Below are positions 42,722 through 51,846 of a stretch of 64,000 bases of DNA, in pieces. A program made the position numbers and the translations under genes. Position 1 is the first letter of the stretch. Each line of letters begins with the position of its first letter. A model generated the notes under the pieces. It searched no databases and was not told the DNA's origin. It saw only the letters and a list, made by a program, of their open reading frames with translations. Origin of the DNA: Haloarcula nitratireducens (GTDB lineage Archaea; Halobacteriota; Halobacteria; Halobacteriales; Haloarculaceae); contig NZ_RKLT01000018.1 of assembly GCF_019599505.1 (NCBI RefSeq), positions 1 through 64,000 of the forward strand, in the 5' to 3' direction.

Positions 42722-43696
42722 TCAGACGACCTCACTGTCCGCGGTATAGACCTCGAGTAGTTCTTTGTACCGAGTTCGAATCGTGACCTTGCTTACATGG
42801 GCGGCGTTGCCAACCGTTTCCTGTGTCAGTTGCTCGTTGGTGAGATGTGTCGCTGCGTAGATCGCCGATGCCGCGAGTCCGTCTGGACTCTTGCCACTAT
42901 GAACGCCCTCCGATTTCGCGGTCCTGAGAAGGTCTCGCGCTTGTCGGGTCGCCTCGTCGCTTATTTCGAGTGCCGACGCAAATTGGGGCACATACTCGAG
43001 TGGATCCGCCGGTTCGATCTGTAGGTCAAGTTCTCGGGACATGTATCGGTATGCTCGCTGGATTCGGATCTCTTTTACCCGGCTGACAGTCGCAAACTCC
43101 GAGAGTGACCGCGGGGTGCCATATTGCCGGGCGGCCGCATACAATGATGCTGTCGACATCCCTTCGATGGATCGCCCTGGGAGGAGGTTCTCATCGACTG
43201 CCCGGCGGTAAATCGCTCCCGCGGTTTCACGGACTGGGCCTGGTACACCAAGCGCAGATGCCATGCGGCTGATCTCGCCGAGTGCTTGTTTGAGGTTTCG
43301 CTCGTGGGAATCTTTCGTCCGAAAGCGCTCATCCCACGTCCGCATGCGCTGCAGTTGCTTTCGTTTCCGTGGGGAGACTGATTGGCCATAGGCGTCCTTA
43401 TTTTGCCAGCTAATTGTCGTGCTCAGTCCCTTATCGTGCATGAGCTGGGTCGTGGGTGCCCCGACGCGGCTTTTCTCTTCCTGTTCGTCATGATAGAACG
43501 CCCGCCACTCCGGCCCTCGGTCGATTGGCGTGTCGTCGAGGACGAGCCCGCAATCCTCACAGGTGGTATCCCCATGTTCCTCGTCGTGAGTGACCTGTCC
43601 GTCACACTCCGGGCATGACGACAGCGACTGGGACTCGGTAGCTGTTCGCTGCTCCTCCATATCGGTCTGTTCTGTATCGAGTTGCGAGTTGATCAT
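42722..43696 (-). CDS. Transcription initiation factor IIB (TFB)
   Basis: A 324-aa TFB. N-terminal zinc ribbon: CPECDGQVTHDEEHGDTTCE followed by DCG (about 28-50). Then the B-finger/linker RGPEWRAFYHDEQEEKSRVG and 'APTTQLMHDKGLSTTISWQN', and two cyclin-like repeats (about 125-315) including RETAGAIYRRAVDENLLPGR and KSEGVHSGKSPDGLAASAIY. TFB bridges TBP-DNA and RNA polymerase; halophiles use many TFBs for promoter choice. The start could be the ATG at 43696 (MINSQLD) or at 43660 (MEEQRT). A second TFB is 7 kb away at 50017. Confidence 0.93.
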   Translation of the reverse strand: MINSQLDTEQTDMEEQRTATESQSLSSCPECDGQVTHDEEHGDTTCEDCGLVLDDTPIDRGPEWRAFYHDEQEEKSRVGAPTTQLMHDKGLSTTISWQNKDAYGQSVSPRKRKQLQRMRTWDERFRTKDSHERNLKQALGEISRMASALGVPGPVRETAGAIYRRAVDENLLPGRSIEGMSTASLYAAARQYGTPRSLSEFATVSRVKEIRIQRAYRYMSRELDLQIEPADPLEYVPQFASALEISDEATRQARDLLRTAKSEGVHSGKSPDGLAASAIYAATHLTNEQLTQETVGNAAHVSKVTIRTRYKELLEVYTADSEVV

Positions 43697-43859
43697 TCGT
43701 AATCGACTTCGAATGGCAGACAGCCACTCCGAGTGTGTCTCTATCACGGACGAGGAGGAGTAGTCAGAAGAACATGCGTCGGTTTCCCATACATTGGGAA
43801 TCCGCTGATCTCGCTGTATCGAGATTCACGAACCGTACGCTGGTGCTGAGTTTCCAACG

Positions 43860-44190
43860 TCAGCCATCGTCGTTCGTCTCCTCTTTCCACGTTTCTGGAT
43901 CACCTTCACGAAACTCTCCTTTTGCCTGCCGTTCCCGGGGCCAGAATGCGAGTCCGAGAACCGCTACGAAGAACGTGGTAACGACTCCGACCACGACCAG
44001 ACCGGGAACAGTGGCGATCGCGGCGGGGGACGTCCCGGCGTTCGACGGCCCACGGGTCGGCCCAGACCGGGAACAGTGGCGATCGCGGCGGTTGCGAGCC
44101 ACTCTTGGCGCGGCGTGAATGCTGTGATTCGGAAGAGCCAGGCGGCGAGCAAAAACCACGACCACACCGGATTCTCTACTAACAAAAGGA
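43860..44190 (-). pseudogene. Small membrane protein gene disrupted by a 65-bp insertion/duplication
   Basis: Two frames join into one protein: NPVWSWFLLAAWLFRITAFT with 'EWLATAAIATVPGL', then VVVGVVTTFFVAVLGLAFWP and RERQAKGEFREGDPETWKEE. At the junction a 29-base direct repeat (starting CAGACCGGGAACAGTGGCGA) appears at 43998 and 44063, 65 bases apart, which changes the frame. Deleting one unit would restore the two-helix membrane protein. It is divergent from cydA; the start codon is unclear (perhaps TTG near 44189). Confidence 0.6.
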
Positions 44191-44259
44191 TTGTGTTGAA
44201 TGTCGAAAACTGGGAATCGGATGACTTCTCATTAGCTAGTGTCCCGTATCGTCTGGCGT

Positions 44260-45708
44260 ATGAGTCTAACGACACTGCTGTTTGCCGCCGACCTGGGGTG
44301 GGTAGCGTTGCTCTCTCCAGAGACCGCGAGCCGCATGCAGTTCGGATGGACAATCTCCGTTCACATCATCTTCGCGTCTCTCTCGATCGGACTTGCTCCA
44401 TTTATTATTTACTTCACGTGGAAAGATGTGCAGACGACTGAGCAGCGGTATGCGCGATTGCGCTCGTTTTGGGTGAAGGTATTCGCCGCCGGCTTCGTGA
44501 TGGGTACAGTCACCGGGATCCCGATGAGCTTCCAGTTCGGCACGAACTTCCCACAGTTCGCCGAGGTGGCCGGTGAACTGATCGGCGGCCCGTTGGCCTT
44601 CGAAGCGAAGATGGCGTTCTTCCTGGAGGCCGTCTTCCTCGGCGTGTTGCTGTACGGCCGCGACCGCGTTGAGGACCGAACATATATCATCTCGTCAGTG
44701 CTCGTCGGCTTCGGCGCCTGGCTGTCGGGGTTCTGGATCCTGATCGTCAATGCCTGGATGCAGACCCCACGGGGCTACGAGATGGTCACCCGCAACGGGG
44801 TGGAGGTCGCCAAACTAACCGACCCGGTCGCCGCGTTCCTCACCCCGCGAATGCCCTGGATGTACGTCCATATGATGAACGCGTCGGTGATCTCGGTCGC
44901 ACTGCTGGTCGCGGGCGTCTCAGCGTACATCGTCTGGAAAAAGCCTGACGCTGAAGCTTGGAACACCGCACTCAAGCTGGCTGTCGTACTCCTAATCGTC
45001 TCCGCACCGTTCCAGGCGGTCCATGGCGATGCCTACGGCCGCCACGTCGCGGACACCCAGCCACAGAAGTTCGCCGCGATGGAGGCCCACTACGAGACGG
45101 GGCAGGCCGACCTGCACCTGCTCGCATTTCCCAAGTCCCCCGAGGCACTTACCGATCCGCGAGCCGAGAACCTCGTCACTGTGAGCCTCCCCGCAGTCGG
45201 GTCGTTCCTTGCTAGTGGCGGGGACTTCGACGCCGAGGTCATCGGACTGAATGAGTACGAGGAGAACCCCCCCGTAGCACTCGTGTTCTGGTCGTTCCGC
45301 TTCATGGTCGGGCTCGGGTTCCTGTTCATCGGACTGGCGCTGTGGGGCGGTTACCTCACGTACCGCGGGCGGCTGTCTGACAGCACACGCTACCTGAAGG
45401 CGATGATCGCTGCATCGCCGTTCGGCTACGCTGCGTTGCTCACCGGCTGGTACGTCACCGAGATCGGCCGGCAGCCGTGGGTCATTCAGGGCGAGCTCAA
45501 GACGAGCGAGGCGGTGTCATCGACGCTCACCGGGACCGAGGCGACACTGACCCTGGTTGCGTTCGTCGTGCTCTACGTCGGGCTGATGCTGACTGCGCTG
45601 TACATCCTGAAGTGGCTAGTCCGGGAAGAACTCCAAACGCTCGGCGTCCAAGAGTCGAGTGAGGGCCGCTGGCGCGGTCCGATTCCGTGGGTGAGTAGCG
45701 ATGACTAA
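44260..45708 (+). CDS. cydA: Cytochrome bd oxidase subunit I
   Basis: A 482-aa CydA from the ATG at 44260 (a GTG at 44239 would add seven residues). Landmarks: SRMQFGWTISVHIIFASLSI with the heme b595/d His, MSFQFGTNFPQF, FEAKMAFFLEAVFLG (paired Glu), WMYVHMMNASVIS (heme b558 His), the Met region FRFMVGLG, and GRQPW in EIGRQPWVIQGEL. The Q-loop is short. The oxidase takes electrons from quinol to O2 with high affinity in the cell membrane. cydB follows with an 8-base overlap, so the two form an operon. Confidence 0.95.
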   Translation: MSLTTLLFAADLGWVALLSPETASRMQFGWTISVHIIFASLSIGLAPFIIYFTWKDVQTTEQRYARLRSFWVKVFAAGFVMGTVTGIPMSFQFGTNFPQFAEVAGELIGGPLAFEAKMAFFLEAVFLGVLLYGRDRVEDRTYIISSVLVGFGAWLSGFWILIVNAWMQTPRGYEMVTRNGVEVAKLTDPVAAFLTPRMPWMYVHMMNASVISVALLVAGVSAYIVWKKPDAEAWNTALKLAVVLLIVSAPFQAVHGDAYGRHVADTQPQKFAAMEAHYETGQADLHLLAFPKSPEALTDPRAENLVTVSLPAVGSFLASGGDFDAEVIGLNEYEENPPVALVFWSFRFMVGLGFLFIGLALWGGYLTYRGRLSDSTRYLKAMIAASPFGYAALLTGWYVTEIGRQPWVIQGELKTSEAVSSTLTGTEATLTLVAFVVLYVGLMLTALYILKWLVREELQTLGVQESSEGRWRGPIPWVSSDD

Positions 45709-46696
45709 CCCGCTGTTGCCCGTCGACGCCTACCTCGTCGAATCGCTACCGGAGATATGGTTTGGTGCCGTGCTGTTCGCACTGGGGATGTACGTCGTCC
45801 TCGACGGATTCGATTTCGGCATCGGAATGCTGTACGCGACCCGAACGGACGAACACGAGCGGGAGACGTTCCTGTCGGCGTTCGGCCCGGTCTGGGACGC
45901 TAACGAGGTGTGGCTGGTCGCCTTCGGGACGATGCTACTGGCGGCATTCCCGCGGGTTTACTCTCGCCTCCTCGCGGACAACTACCTGCTCGCAATCGGG
46001 TTCGTTCTCGCGTTAGTGTTCCGAGGACTTGGCCCGGAACTTCGCGAGCAGCGCGACGAACTACGCTGGAAGCGCTACGCAGACTACGCCTTCATCGGCG
46101 GCAGCGTGATCGCCCCACTACTGTTTGGGATGCTCGCCGGCCGCTGGCTGTTCGGCGGCGCGACGGTGCCAGTGGTGCTGACTGGCGTCGGGCTGGTCGC
46201 CGTCTCGATCATCACGGGTGCGGCATTCCTCGCGGCCAAAACCGAGCCCGACCTGGCGTCGGAACTGCGTGCGTACGGCATCGGCGCAACACTAGTGTAC
46301 CTTGTAGGGGTGGTCGTGCTGCTTGGAACTGTCGTCCTGACCGACGCGGGCGGCGCTGCCGACACGGTCCTCTCGCTTCCCGTGGCTGTAGTCGTCGTCC
46401 TCTCGGTCACCATGGGGCTGGGTGGGAGCTTGCTGGCCATACGCGGCCAGTACCGGGCCTGGCTGGCGAGCGCGCTAGCGCTCCCCACATTATTGACGAT
46501 TTTGGTCGCAATTCTGCTATACCCTGCGATCTATCCGTCGACCGGGCTTCTAGTTAGGGAAGCAGTCGTGTCGCCGCTGGCGCTAAACCTCGTAACTGTC
46601 CTCGGATTCCCGGTGTTACTGCTGGTACTATGGTACTTCAAGTTTCTCTACGGCGTATTCAGCGGCCCAATTGAGGGAGAGGGTTACGGGGGCTGA
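45701..46696 (+). CDS. cydB: Cytochrome bd oxidase subunit II
   Basis: A 331-aa CydB: EIWFGAVLFALGMYVVLDGF with 'DFGIGML', the typical N-terminal helix; 'FGPVWDANEVWLVAFGTMLL' (W/N/E motif), 'AFPRVYS', 'VFRGLGPELRE' and eight or nine helices. The subunit has no heme but is needed for assembly. The ATG at 45701 lies inside the last codons of cydA. Codon use is like cydA, so they were acquired together. Confidence 0.95.
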   Translation: MTNPLLPVDAYLVESLPEIWFGAVLFALGMYVVLDGFDFGIGMLYATRTDEHERETFLSAFGPVWDANEVWLVAFGTMLLAAFPRVYSRLLADNYLLAIGFVLALVFRGLGPELREQRDELRWKRYADYAFIGGSVIAPLLFGMLAGRWLFGGATVPVVLTGVGLVAVSIITGAAFLAAKTEPDLASELRAYGIGATLVYLVGVVVLLGTVVLTDAGGAADTVLSLPVAVVVVLSVTMGLGGSLLAIRGQYRAWLASALALPTLLTILVAILLYPAIYPSTGLLVREAVVSPLALNLVTVLGFPVLLLVLWYFKFLYGVFSGPIEGEGYGG

Positions 46697-46797
46697 CCTC
46701 CTCCTATACCTGCCTTTGCGGAACAACTTGAGCAGGCATACACATGGCTGGTCTCATCGCCGAGTATCAATTGTAACCAAACGGCGCTGCTGAGGCG

Positions 46798-47089
46798 CTA
46801 TTCGGTGAAGTACGGTGAGAGAAATGGTAATCTGCTTGAGTCGATCTGGACGTGACCGCCCTCGTCGACGACAATGTCGTGTCCACGATACGCGAACCGA
46901 AACGAGAGTGCAGACGCTGTCATATCTCGATGAGCGTTTCGAGTGCATCTGGATCGATGACCTCTGCCAATGGCGGCTCGAGTTCGATCGCCTCGGCGTT
47001 TTCTGCTTCGGCGACGGCGTCGACAATTTGGGTAATTTGAGTTCGTTCTCGGTGATTAGACGAGCAGCTGGATTGTCGGCGTCGGCCAT
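46798..47089 (-). pseudogene. HalOD1-domain protein with two frameshifts
   Basis: From the ATG at 47089: MADADNPAARLITE, then a one-base shift to HRERTQITQIVDAVAEAENA and 'EAIELEPPLAEVIDPDALET', then another shift to TASALSFRFAYRGHDIVVDE and a TAG at 46798. 'VVEAVA...D...LEPPLYEVIDPDALD' and 'F.Y.G..V.V...G.V.I' are HalOD1 features, the haloarchaeal output domain linked to signalling. It is now two-times frameshifted. Confidence 0.7.
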
Positions 47090-47400
47090 GTTCTGAACTG
47101 CTGGACAATGGCGATGCTTAATGATGGCCCGTCCCCCCTCGTGCAACGAAGAGCGAGTCAGCGTCCGCTCAGACGACGCAGTGGCGGCTACACTATCAGG
47201 TTCCCCCTCTACTACACCAAGTGTCACAAGGACTTTCCCGTGTTGAGAATATTGCCGTACAGCATCGGGACGAGGACTACGGCTACGGTGCGCCATCGAA
47301 CGCCGTACAGATGACTACTGCAAGTGTAGTATACCCAGCACTCTATGGCATTCCGGCGTCGGACGTACATTGCTATTTATCACGCCATCGAAGAGAGACT

Positions 47401-48156
47401 ATGAGCCGCTCTCAGACGGGCGACAAAACGGGAGCCACGAATCGCAAAGTGGCTGAGGGCGTCTACCGATTCGGTACCCATCGGATCAACTGGTACGTCC
47501 TCGAAGCGAATGCAAAACTAACGATTATCGACGCAGGCCTCCCCGCCCACTGGTCGCAGCTCGACCAGTGGCTCGACGACAACGGCTACGAACTCAACGA
47601 TGTCGCCGCGCTCGTGCTGACACATGCAGATGTAGACCATGTCGGCTTCGCCAAGACCTTGGCCGACCGGGGCGTTCCTGTCTACTGTCATCCCGACGAC
47701 GTGCCTCGCCTCCGCAGCCATCCCCAGAGTCCTCCCAGCTGGTATCTCCGAAACCTCTGGCGGCCGCGGTTTTTCGCCTACGCCCTTGAGATGCTCCGCG
47801 ACGGTGTCAGGTCCGTCGAGTCGCTTGCCGATGTTGAACCGCTCACCGACGGGGATGTCCTCCCGGTGCCAGGCGAGCCACGTGTGATCTTCGCGCCTGG
47901 CCACACCGCCGGGTCATGTGCGTTGTTCGTCGAAGACCGTGATGTCCTCTTCTGTGGTGACGTCCTCGCTACACGGAATATCTTCACCCAACAAGAAGGT
48001 GATCCACAACTCCTCGAGTTCGCCGACGACAACCACGAAGAGGCCAAGGCGTCGCTCGCTCGTCTCGAAGGTCTAGGACCGGTAACACTCTTGCCCGGAC
48101 ACGGAAACCCCTGGTCCGGGGATATCGACACAGCGCTCACCCTTGCACGGCAGTGA
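47401..48156 (+). CDS. Metallo-beta-lactamase fold hydrolase
   Basis: A 251-aa protein from the ATG at 47401. NRKVAEGVYRFGTHRINWYV leads to the MBL fold: 'LTIIDAGLPAHWSQL', ALVLTHADVDHVGFAKTLAD (the HxHxDH motif as H-A-D-V-D-H, with the second His replaced by Asp), 'IFAPGHTAGSCALFVED', 'DVLFCGDVLATRN' and 'VTLLPGHGNPW'. Five of the usual metal ligands are in place; the altered one may change metal preference or activity. It is probably a thiolesterase/glyoxalase II-like hydrolase. The gene ends directly at an IS605-like hairpin. Confidence 0.82.
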   Translation: MSRSQTGDKTGATNRKVAEGVYRFGTHRINWYVLEANAKLTIIDAGLPAHWSQLDQWLDDNGYELNDVAALVLTHADVDHVGFAKTLADRGVPVYCHPDDVPRLRSHPQSPPSWYLRNLWRPRFFAYALEMLRDGVRSVESLADVEPLTDGDVLPVPGEPRVIFAPGHTAGSCALFVEDRDVLFCGDVLATRNIFTQQEGDPQLLEFADDNHEEAKASLARLEGLGPVTLLPGHGNPWSGDIDTALTLARQ

Positions 48157-48162
48157 CATCCT

Positions 48163-48180
48163 CCGCGCCGTGAACGGCGG
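48163..48180. repeat. IS605-type terminal hairpin remnant
   Basis: GACATCC-TCCGCGCCGT-GA-ACGGCGGG-ATTCTC follows the MBL stop within a few bases. It resembles the right-end sequence at 20012-20040. It is the only trace of an element here. Confidence 0.4.
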
Positions 48181-48286
48181 GATTCTCTCGCTGAATCCAG
48201 ACAGAGAGTGCTTGACTGACAAAGTGTCTGCAAGAGAGGACGCCGGCAGCTTCAACAGGGCGACCACAGAAGCGGCTATCACGACG

Positions 48287-48445
48287 ATGCTGCTCCCCGA
48301 GCTTCGCCCCCTTATCCTACTCCTTGCAGTAGGGAGTCTTCTCGTGGCAGGGATCGTCAAAGGTACCCTTGGGTTCGGTGTTGGTCTCGTCTCGGCGACG
48401 TTCGTTGCTTGGTCGACCATCGATTGCATCGCGAAGACACGGTGA
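48287..48445 (+). pseudogene. TSUP (TauE/SafE) permease N-terminal fragment
   Basis: From the ATG at 48287: MLLPELRPLILLLAVGSLLV and 'AGIVKGTLGFGVGLVSATFV', then unrelated sequence and a stop after 52 aa. The first helix and the GTLGFGVGLVS loop match the start of sulfite-exporter (TSUP) proteins. The remainder is missing. Confidence 0.55.
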
Positions 48446-48597
48446 TCGCTGTCTGACGAGCCGCAGAACTCGTGACGGTCTGTGTGTCGTCCAACAGACG
48501 ATAGCATCGGCTGCTACTCCTGACAGTGCTATCGTGCTGGCAACTCCTGTATACGAGTAGCGATATCCTTTTGGCCGGCTTCAAACAATGGAGCGAT

Positions 48598-49545
48598 GTG
48601 ACTACCGTTCTCGTCTACCACGACCTACCTATTTCTAAATACCTCATGAACCAGCGGGCAGGGCTGACCGTTCGCGGCGTCGATACGTCCGAGGAAGCAC
48701 TGCTGGCGCTTCCAGACGCGGATGTGTTCGTCACGAATCCAAGCGGTTGGGAAGACCGATTCCTTGCCGGGCTCGACCGCGGCGACTGGGTGCAGGCAAC
48801 GAGTTCGGGCTACACGGCGTTCCCCGTCGAAACGTTCCGGGAACGCGGTATTACATTCACAAACGCCACCGGCAACTACGACGCCGCGGTGAGCGAACAC
48901 GTCTTTGCGCTGGCGTTCGCGCTCTCGCGAGGTCTCCCGACGTTCATCGACAGCCAGCGCGAGCACGATTGGCAACGCGAACACGGTACAGCGCTCACCG
49001 ACTGGACAGGAAAGACGATGACCATCGTCGGTCTCGGGAGTATTGGGAACACAATCGCAGAGCGCGCCCTCGCATTCGGGATGGACGTCTACGGCACGAA
49101 ACGGTCCCCCGACGACTACGAGGGTGTCCTCGCGGACGAACGCGTCATCGCGTCGGACGATTGGCGATCGGTACTCCCCGAGACAGACTTGCTCGTTTTG
49201 ACAGTGCCGCTCACCCCGGACACACGAGGCATGGTTGCCGCCGCCGCGTTCGACGCCCTTCCCGACTCAGCTGTCCTGGTGAACGTTGCCCGTGGCCCGA
49301 TCGTAGATGAGGCGGCCCTCGTCGATGCACTCGAAGCAGGCGACATTAGTGGTGCGGGCCTCGATGTCTTCGAGACTGAACCCCTTCCTCCCGAGTCGCC
49401 ACTCTGGGAGTTAGAGGATGTCATCATTACGCCCCATGTCGGCGGCCGATCGGCCGTCTTTGTCGAGCGGTTCGCGGATCTGTTCCTCGATAATTACGAC
49501 CGCCGCCGAGCCGAGGAGTCGCTCCGAAACGCCATCGTAGAATGA
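48598..49545 (+). CDS. D-isomer-specific 2-hydroxyacid dehydrogenase
   Basis: A 315-aa enzyme from the GTG at 48598 (V/MTTVLVYHDLPISKYLMNQR). The central Rossmann domain has MTIVGLGSIGNTIAERALAF (G-x-G-x-x-G). Catalytic landmarks: VNVARGPIVDEAALVDALEA with Arg, DVFETEPLPPESPLWELEDV with Glu, and IITPHVGG with His. A substrate-binding segment (SSGYTAFPVETFRER, TNATGNYDAAVSEH) precedes. It reduces 2-oxoacids such as glyoxylate or hydroxypyruvate with NAD(P)H. Position 48598 is preferred since the upstream frame encodes unlike sequence. Confidence 0.88.
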   Translation: MTTVLVYHDLPISKYLMNQRAGLTVRGVDTSEEALLALPDADVFVTNPSGWEDRFLAGLDRGDWVQATSSGYTAFPVETFRERGITFTNATGNYDAAVSEHVFALAFALSRGLPTFIDSQREHDWQREHGTALTDWTGKTMTIVGLGSIGNTIAERALAFGMDVYGTKRSPDDYEGVLADERVIASDDWRSVLPETDLLVLTVPLTPDTRGMVAAAAFDALPDSAVLVNVARGPIVDEAALVDALEAGDISGAGLDVFETEPLPPESPLWELEDVIITPHVGGRSAVFVERFADLFLDNYDRRRAEESLRNAIVE

Positions 49546-50016
49546 CTCAACACGCAAAACTATGCCAGGACTTTCCGAATCGAACAATTGCTCCAATAAC
49601 TCTCCCAGCTGTTTGAGCCGGACATTGTTCCGCCGATTCGTGGTCAACCGCTCCGACTCGACAATATGCGGATCAACCCACTTTTGCTAGGGTTCATCGT
49701 TAAGGTGGGCCCGCGGCATGTCGAAATCCGGATTGATGCTCTCGGTACAGAACTGCAACATCGCAGTTCCAGTCCGTAATTCGCGTTCGGTAGCGAGTGG
49801 CGGAGAATCATAGCCGGACCTCCCGGATGATTCATTATAATCGCTACTTGAATGGTCGCGTACTAATACACAAACATGCGCCTCATAGCTCGAACCGTCC
49901 ACTCTCGGTACAGTACCACAAGAACTACATGACTTTCGGACGAAGACATTCTTACCGATTGCTGCCGGGGGTCTACGGTCGGTCCCACTGCCCGGTGAGC
50001 CTCGCCTTCGCAACCA
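49546..50016. other. Intergenic region before TFB
   Basis: No gene is recognised. An AT-rich stretch, TTCATTATAATCG, near 49830-49842 could be a promoter, and ATACACAAAC follows near 49866. The distance to the TFB start is long (about 150 bases), which would give a long leader. Short frames on both strands have no family-like sequence. Confidence 0.4.
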
Positions 50017-50979
50017 ATGAGCGAACGCACACAAACGCAACAGCGAGTCGACGAAGACGAACAGACTACGGAATCCACCTCGACGGCCTGCCCGGAGTGT
50101 TCCGGCACGCTCGTCGTAGACGACGAACATGGCGAGACGGTCTGTGAGGACTGCGGCCTCGTCGTCGAGGAAGATGAGATCGACCGCGGCCCGGAGTGGC
50201 GCGCCTTCAACGCCAACGAGAAAGACGAGAAGTCCCGCGTCGGCGCGCCGACGACGAACATGATGCACGACAAGGGCCTCTCGACTAACATCAGCTGGCA
50301 GAACAAGGACGCCTCCGGCAATTCGCTGTCGGGCAAGCAACGCCAGAAAATGCAGCGCCTGCGCAAGTGGAACGAGCGCTTCCGCACCCGCGACTCGAAA
50401 GAACGTAATCTCAAGCAGGCTTTGGGCGAAATCGACCGCATGGCCTCCGGGCTTGGCCTGCCGAAGAACGTCCGCGAGACGGCCAGCGTCATCTACCGCC
50501 GCGCCTTAGACGAGAATCTCCTGCCCGGCCGCTCTATCGAGGGCGTGGCGACGGTCTCGGTGTACGCCGCCGCCCGACAGGCTGGCGTCCCACGCTCGCT
50601 CGACGAGATCACCGAAGTGTCCCGCGTCGAGAAAAGCGAGATCGCCCGGACCTACCGCTACGTCGTCCGCGAACTCGGCTTGGAAATCAAACCCGCTGAT
50701 CCCGAGAGTTATGTCCCCCGATTCGCCTCGGATCTCGAACTCTCCGATGAGGCCGAACATCGCGCTCGCCAGTTACTCCAGAATGCCAAGGAGCAAGGCG
50801 TTCACTCCGGGAAATCGCCAGTCGGGCTCGCCGCGGCCGCGGTGTACGCCGCCTCGCTGCTGACCAACGAGAAGGTGACACAGATGGCCGTCAGCGAGGT
50901 CGCCGACATCTCAGAAGTCACCATCCGCAACCGCTACCATGAACTGCTCGAAGCCGAGCAGGGACTCACCATCGCATAA
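50017..50979 (+). CDS. Transcription initiation factor IIB (TFB), second copy
   Basis: A 320-aa TFB from the ATG at 50017 (MSERTQTQQRVDEDEQTTES). Zinc ribbon CPECSGTLVVDDEHGETVCE then DCG, then RGPEWRAFNANEKDEKSRVG, 'APTTNMMHDKGLSTNISWQN' and two cyclin repeats (NVRETASVIYRRALDENLLP, KEQGVHSGKSPVGLAAAAVY), ending TIRNRYHELLEAEQGLTIA. The core is similar to the TFB at 42722, but the N-terminus, the residues after the second repeat and several helices differ. It is preceded by an unusually long region. Confidence 0.95.
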   Translation: MSERTQTQQRVDEDEQTTESTSTACPECSGTLVVDDEHGETVCEDCGLVVEEDEIDRGPEWRAFNANEKDEKSRVGAPTTNMMHDKGLSTNISWQNKDASGNSLSGKQRQKMQRLRKWNERFRTRDSKERNLKQALGEIDRMASGLGLPKNVRETASVIYRRALDENLLPGRSIEGVATVSVYAAARQAGVPRSLDEITEVSRVEKSEIARTYRYVVRELGLEIKPADPESYVPRFASDLELSDEAEHRARQLLQNAKEQGVHSGKSPVGLAAAAVYAASLLTNEKVTQMAVSEVADISEVTIRNRYHELLEAEQGLTIA

Positions 50980-51085
50980 ACGTCGTCTCGAACGTTGATA
51001 GTTACCGTCCCCACCTTGTGTTTGTGTAACCCAACCACAAGGCACTGTGTCCACTCGCCAGCGACGCCACCTCGGTATTATCGAT

Positions 51086-51463
51086 TCACTCTCGCTCGAT
51101 GGTGAAAACGTGGTCGTCGCTCTCTGGCGTATCGTAGGTTACCTCGATGACGCGTGGTTGCCCCTCGGTAACCGTCACGACACACCGGAACTCGTAGCTC
51201 GCGTTCCCACACTCGACGGTCTCTCGATAGGGCGAATACTCTCCAACAACGAGGGTAAGGCGCCCAGCATTGACGTCATAAACAACTGGGGATCGCTCCA
51301 GTTTCGCTTTGACCCTTTTGCGTGGGGAGACGCTAGCTAACCAACAATGCGAAGGATATACCGCCCACTGTTGGTTAGCAGATGCGCAGCCATTCCTACA
51401 CAGAAACAGTACTTGCACAACGTCAAGAAGGAAACAGGACGTCACTGAATGAGCGGCGGCCAC
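51086..51463 (-). CDS. Uncharacterised protein, possibly truncated
   Basis: The C-terminal 85 residues look protein-like (SPRKRVKAKLERSPVVYDVN, EYSPYRETVECGNASYEFRC, VIEVTYDTPESDDHVFTIER), while the N-terminal 40 residues (MAAAHSVTSCFLLDVVQVLF) are rich in Cys and unlike halophilic proteins. The real gene may have lost its start. No family known. Confidence 0.4.
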   Translation of the reverse strand: MAAAHSVTSCFLLDVVQVLFLCRNGCASANQQWAVYPSHCWLASVSPRKRVKAKLERSPVVYDVNAGRLTLVVGEYSPYRETVECGNASYEFRCVVTVTEGQPRVIEVTYDTPESDDHVFTIERE

Positions 51464-51839
51464 AACCTACGATCAGCAGTGACTCATCTTGATACCCTTC
51501 TCGACAACCTCGACACAGCAACCACGGACGACTAACCGACCAACGTCGAGACACCAGACGAGGATCTACTCTGGTCCCGTGATCGATCGGCGAACTACGA
51601 CGGTGAGGAGAGATGGAGCGTGAATCATGCAGTGAGACACAGACTGCAGTAACCCCATTGAACTTCACCCCCCACTGTGTCATCCCATACCTGGACTGTC
51701 CAGACGCCGATCTAATGCATGGCAGTAGCGGATTACTGGTCGCAGCCTCACTGCGTCGCTTTCGCTTGCTGACCGACCGCAAACAGCCTCGTCCTATAAC
51801 AATTCAGAGAAGTACAGCGATTACAATCCTCACAACAAA
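51464..51839. other. Gene-poor interval
   Basis: No convincing gene. Frames are short, on both strands, and have the look of remnants. No hairpin or repeat is seen. Confidence 0.4.
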
Positions 51840-51846
51840 ACAAGCC

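Noticed and set aside
51047..51340. Plus-strand 97-aa frame
   Set aside because: The opposite strand has the more halophile-like composition (Glu/Asp-rich); the two cannot both be real with confidence.
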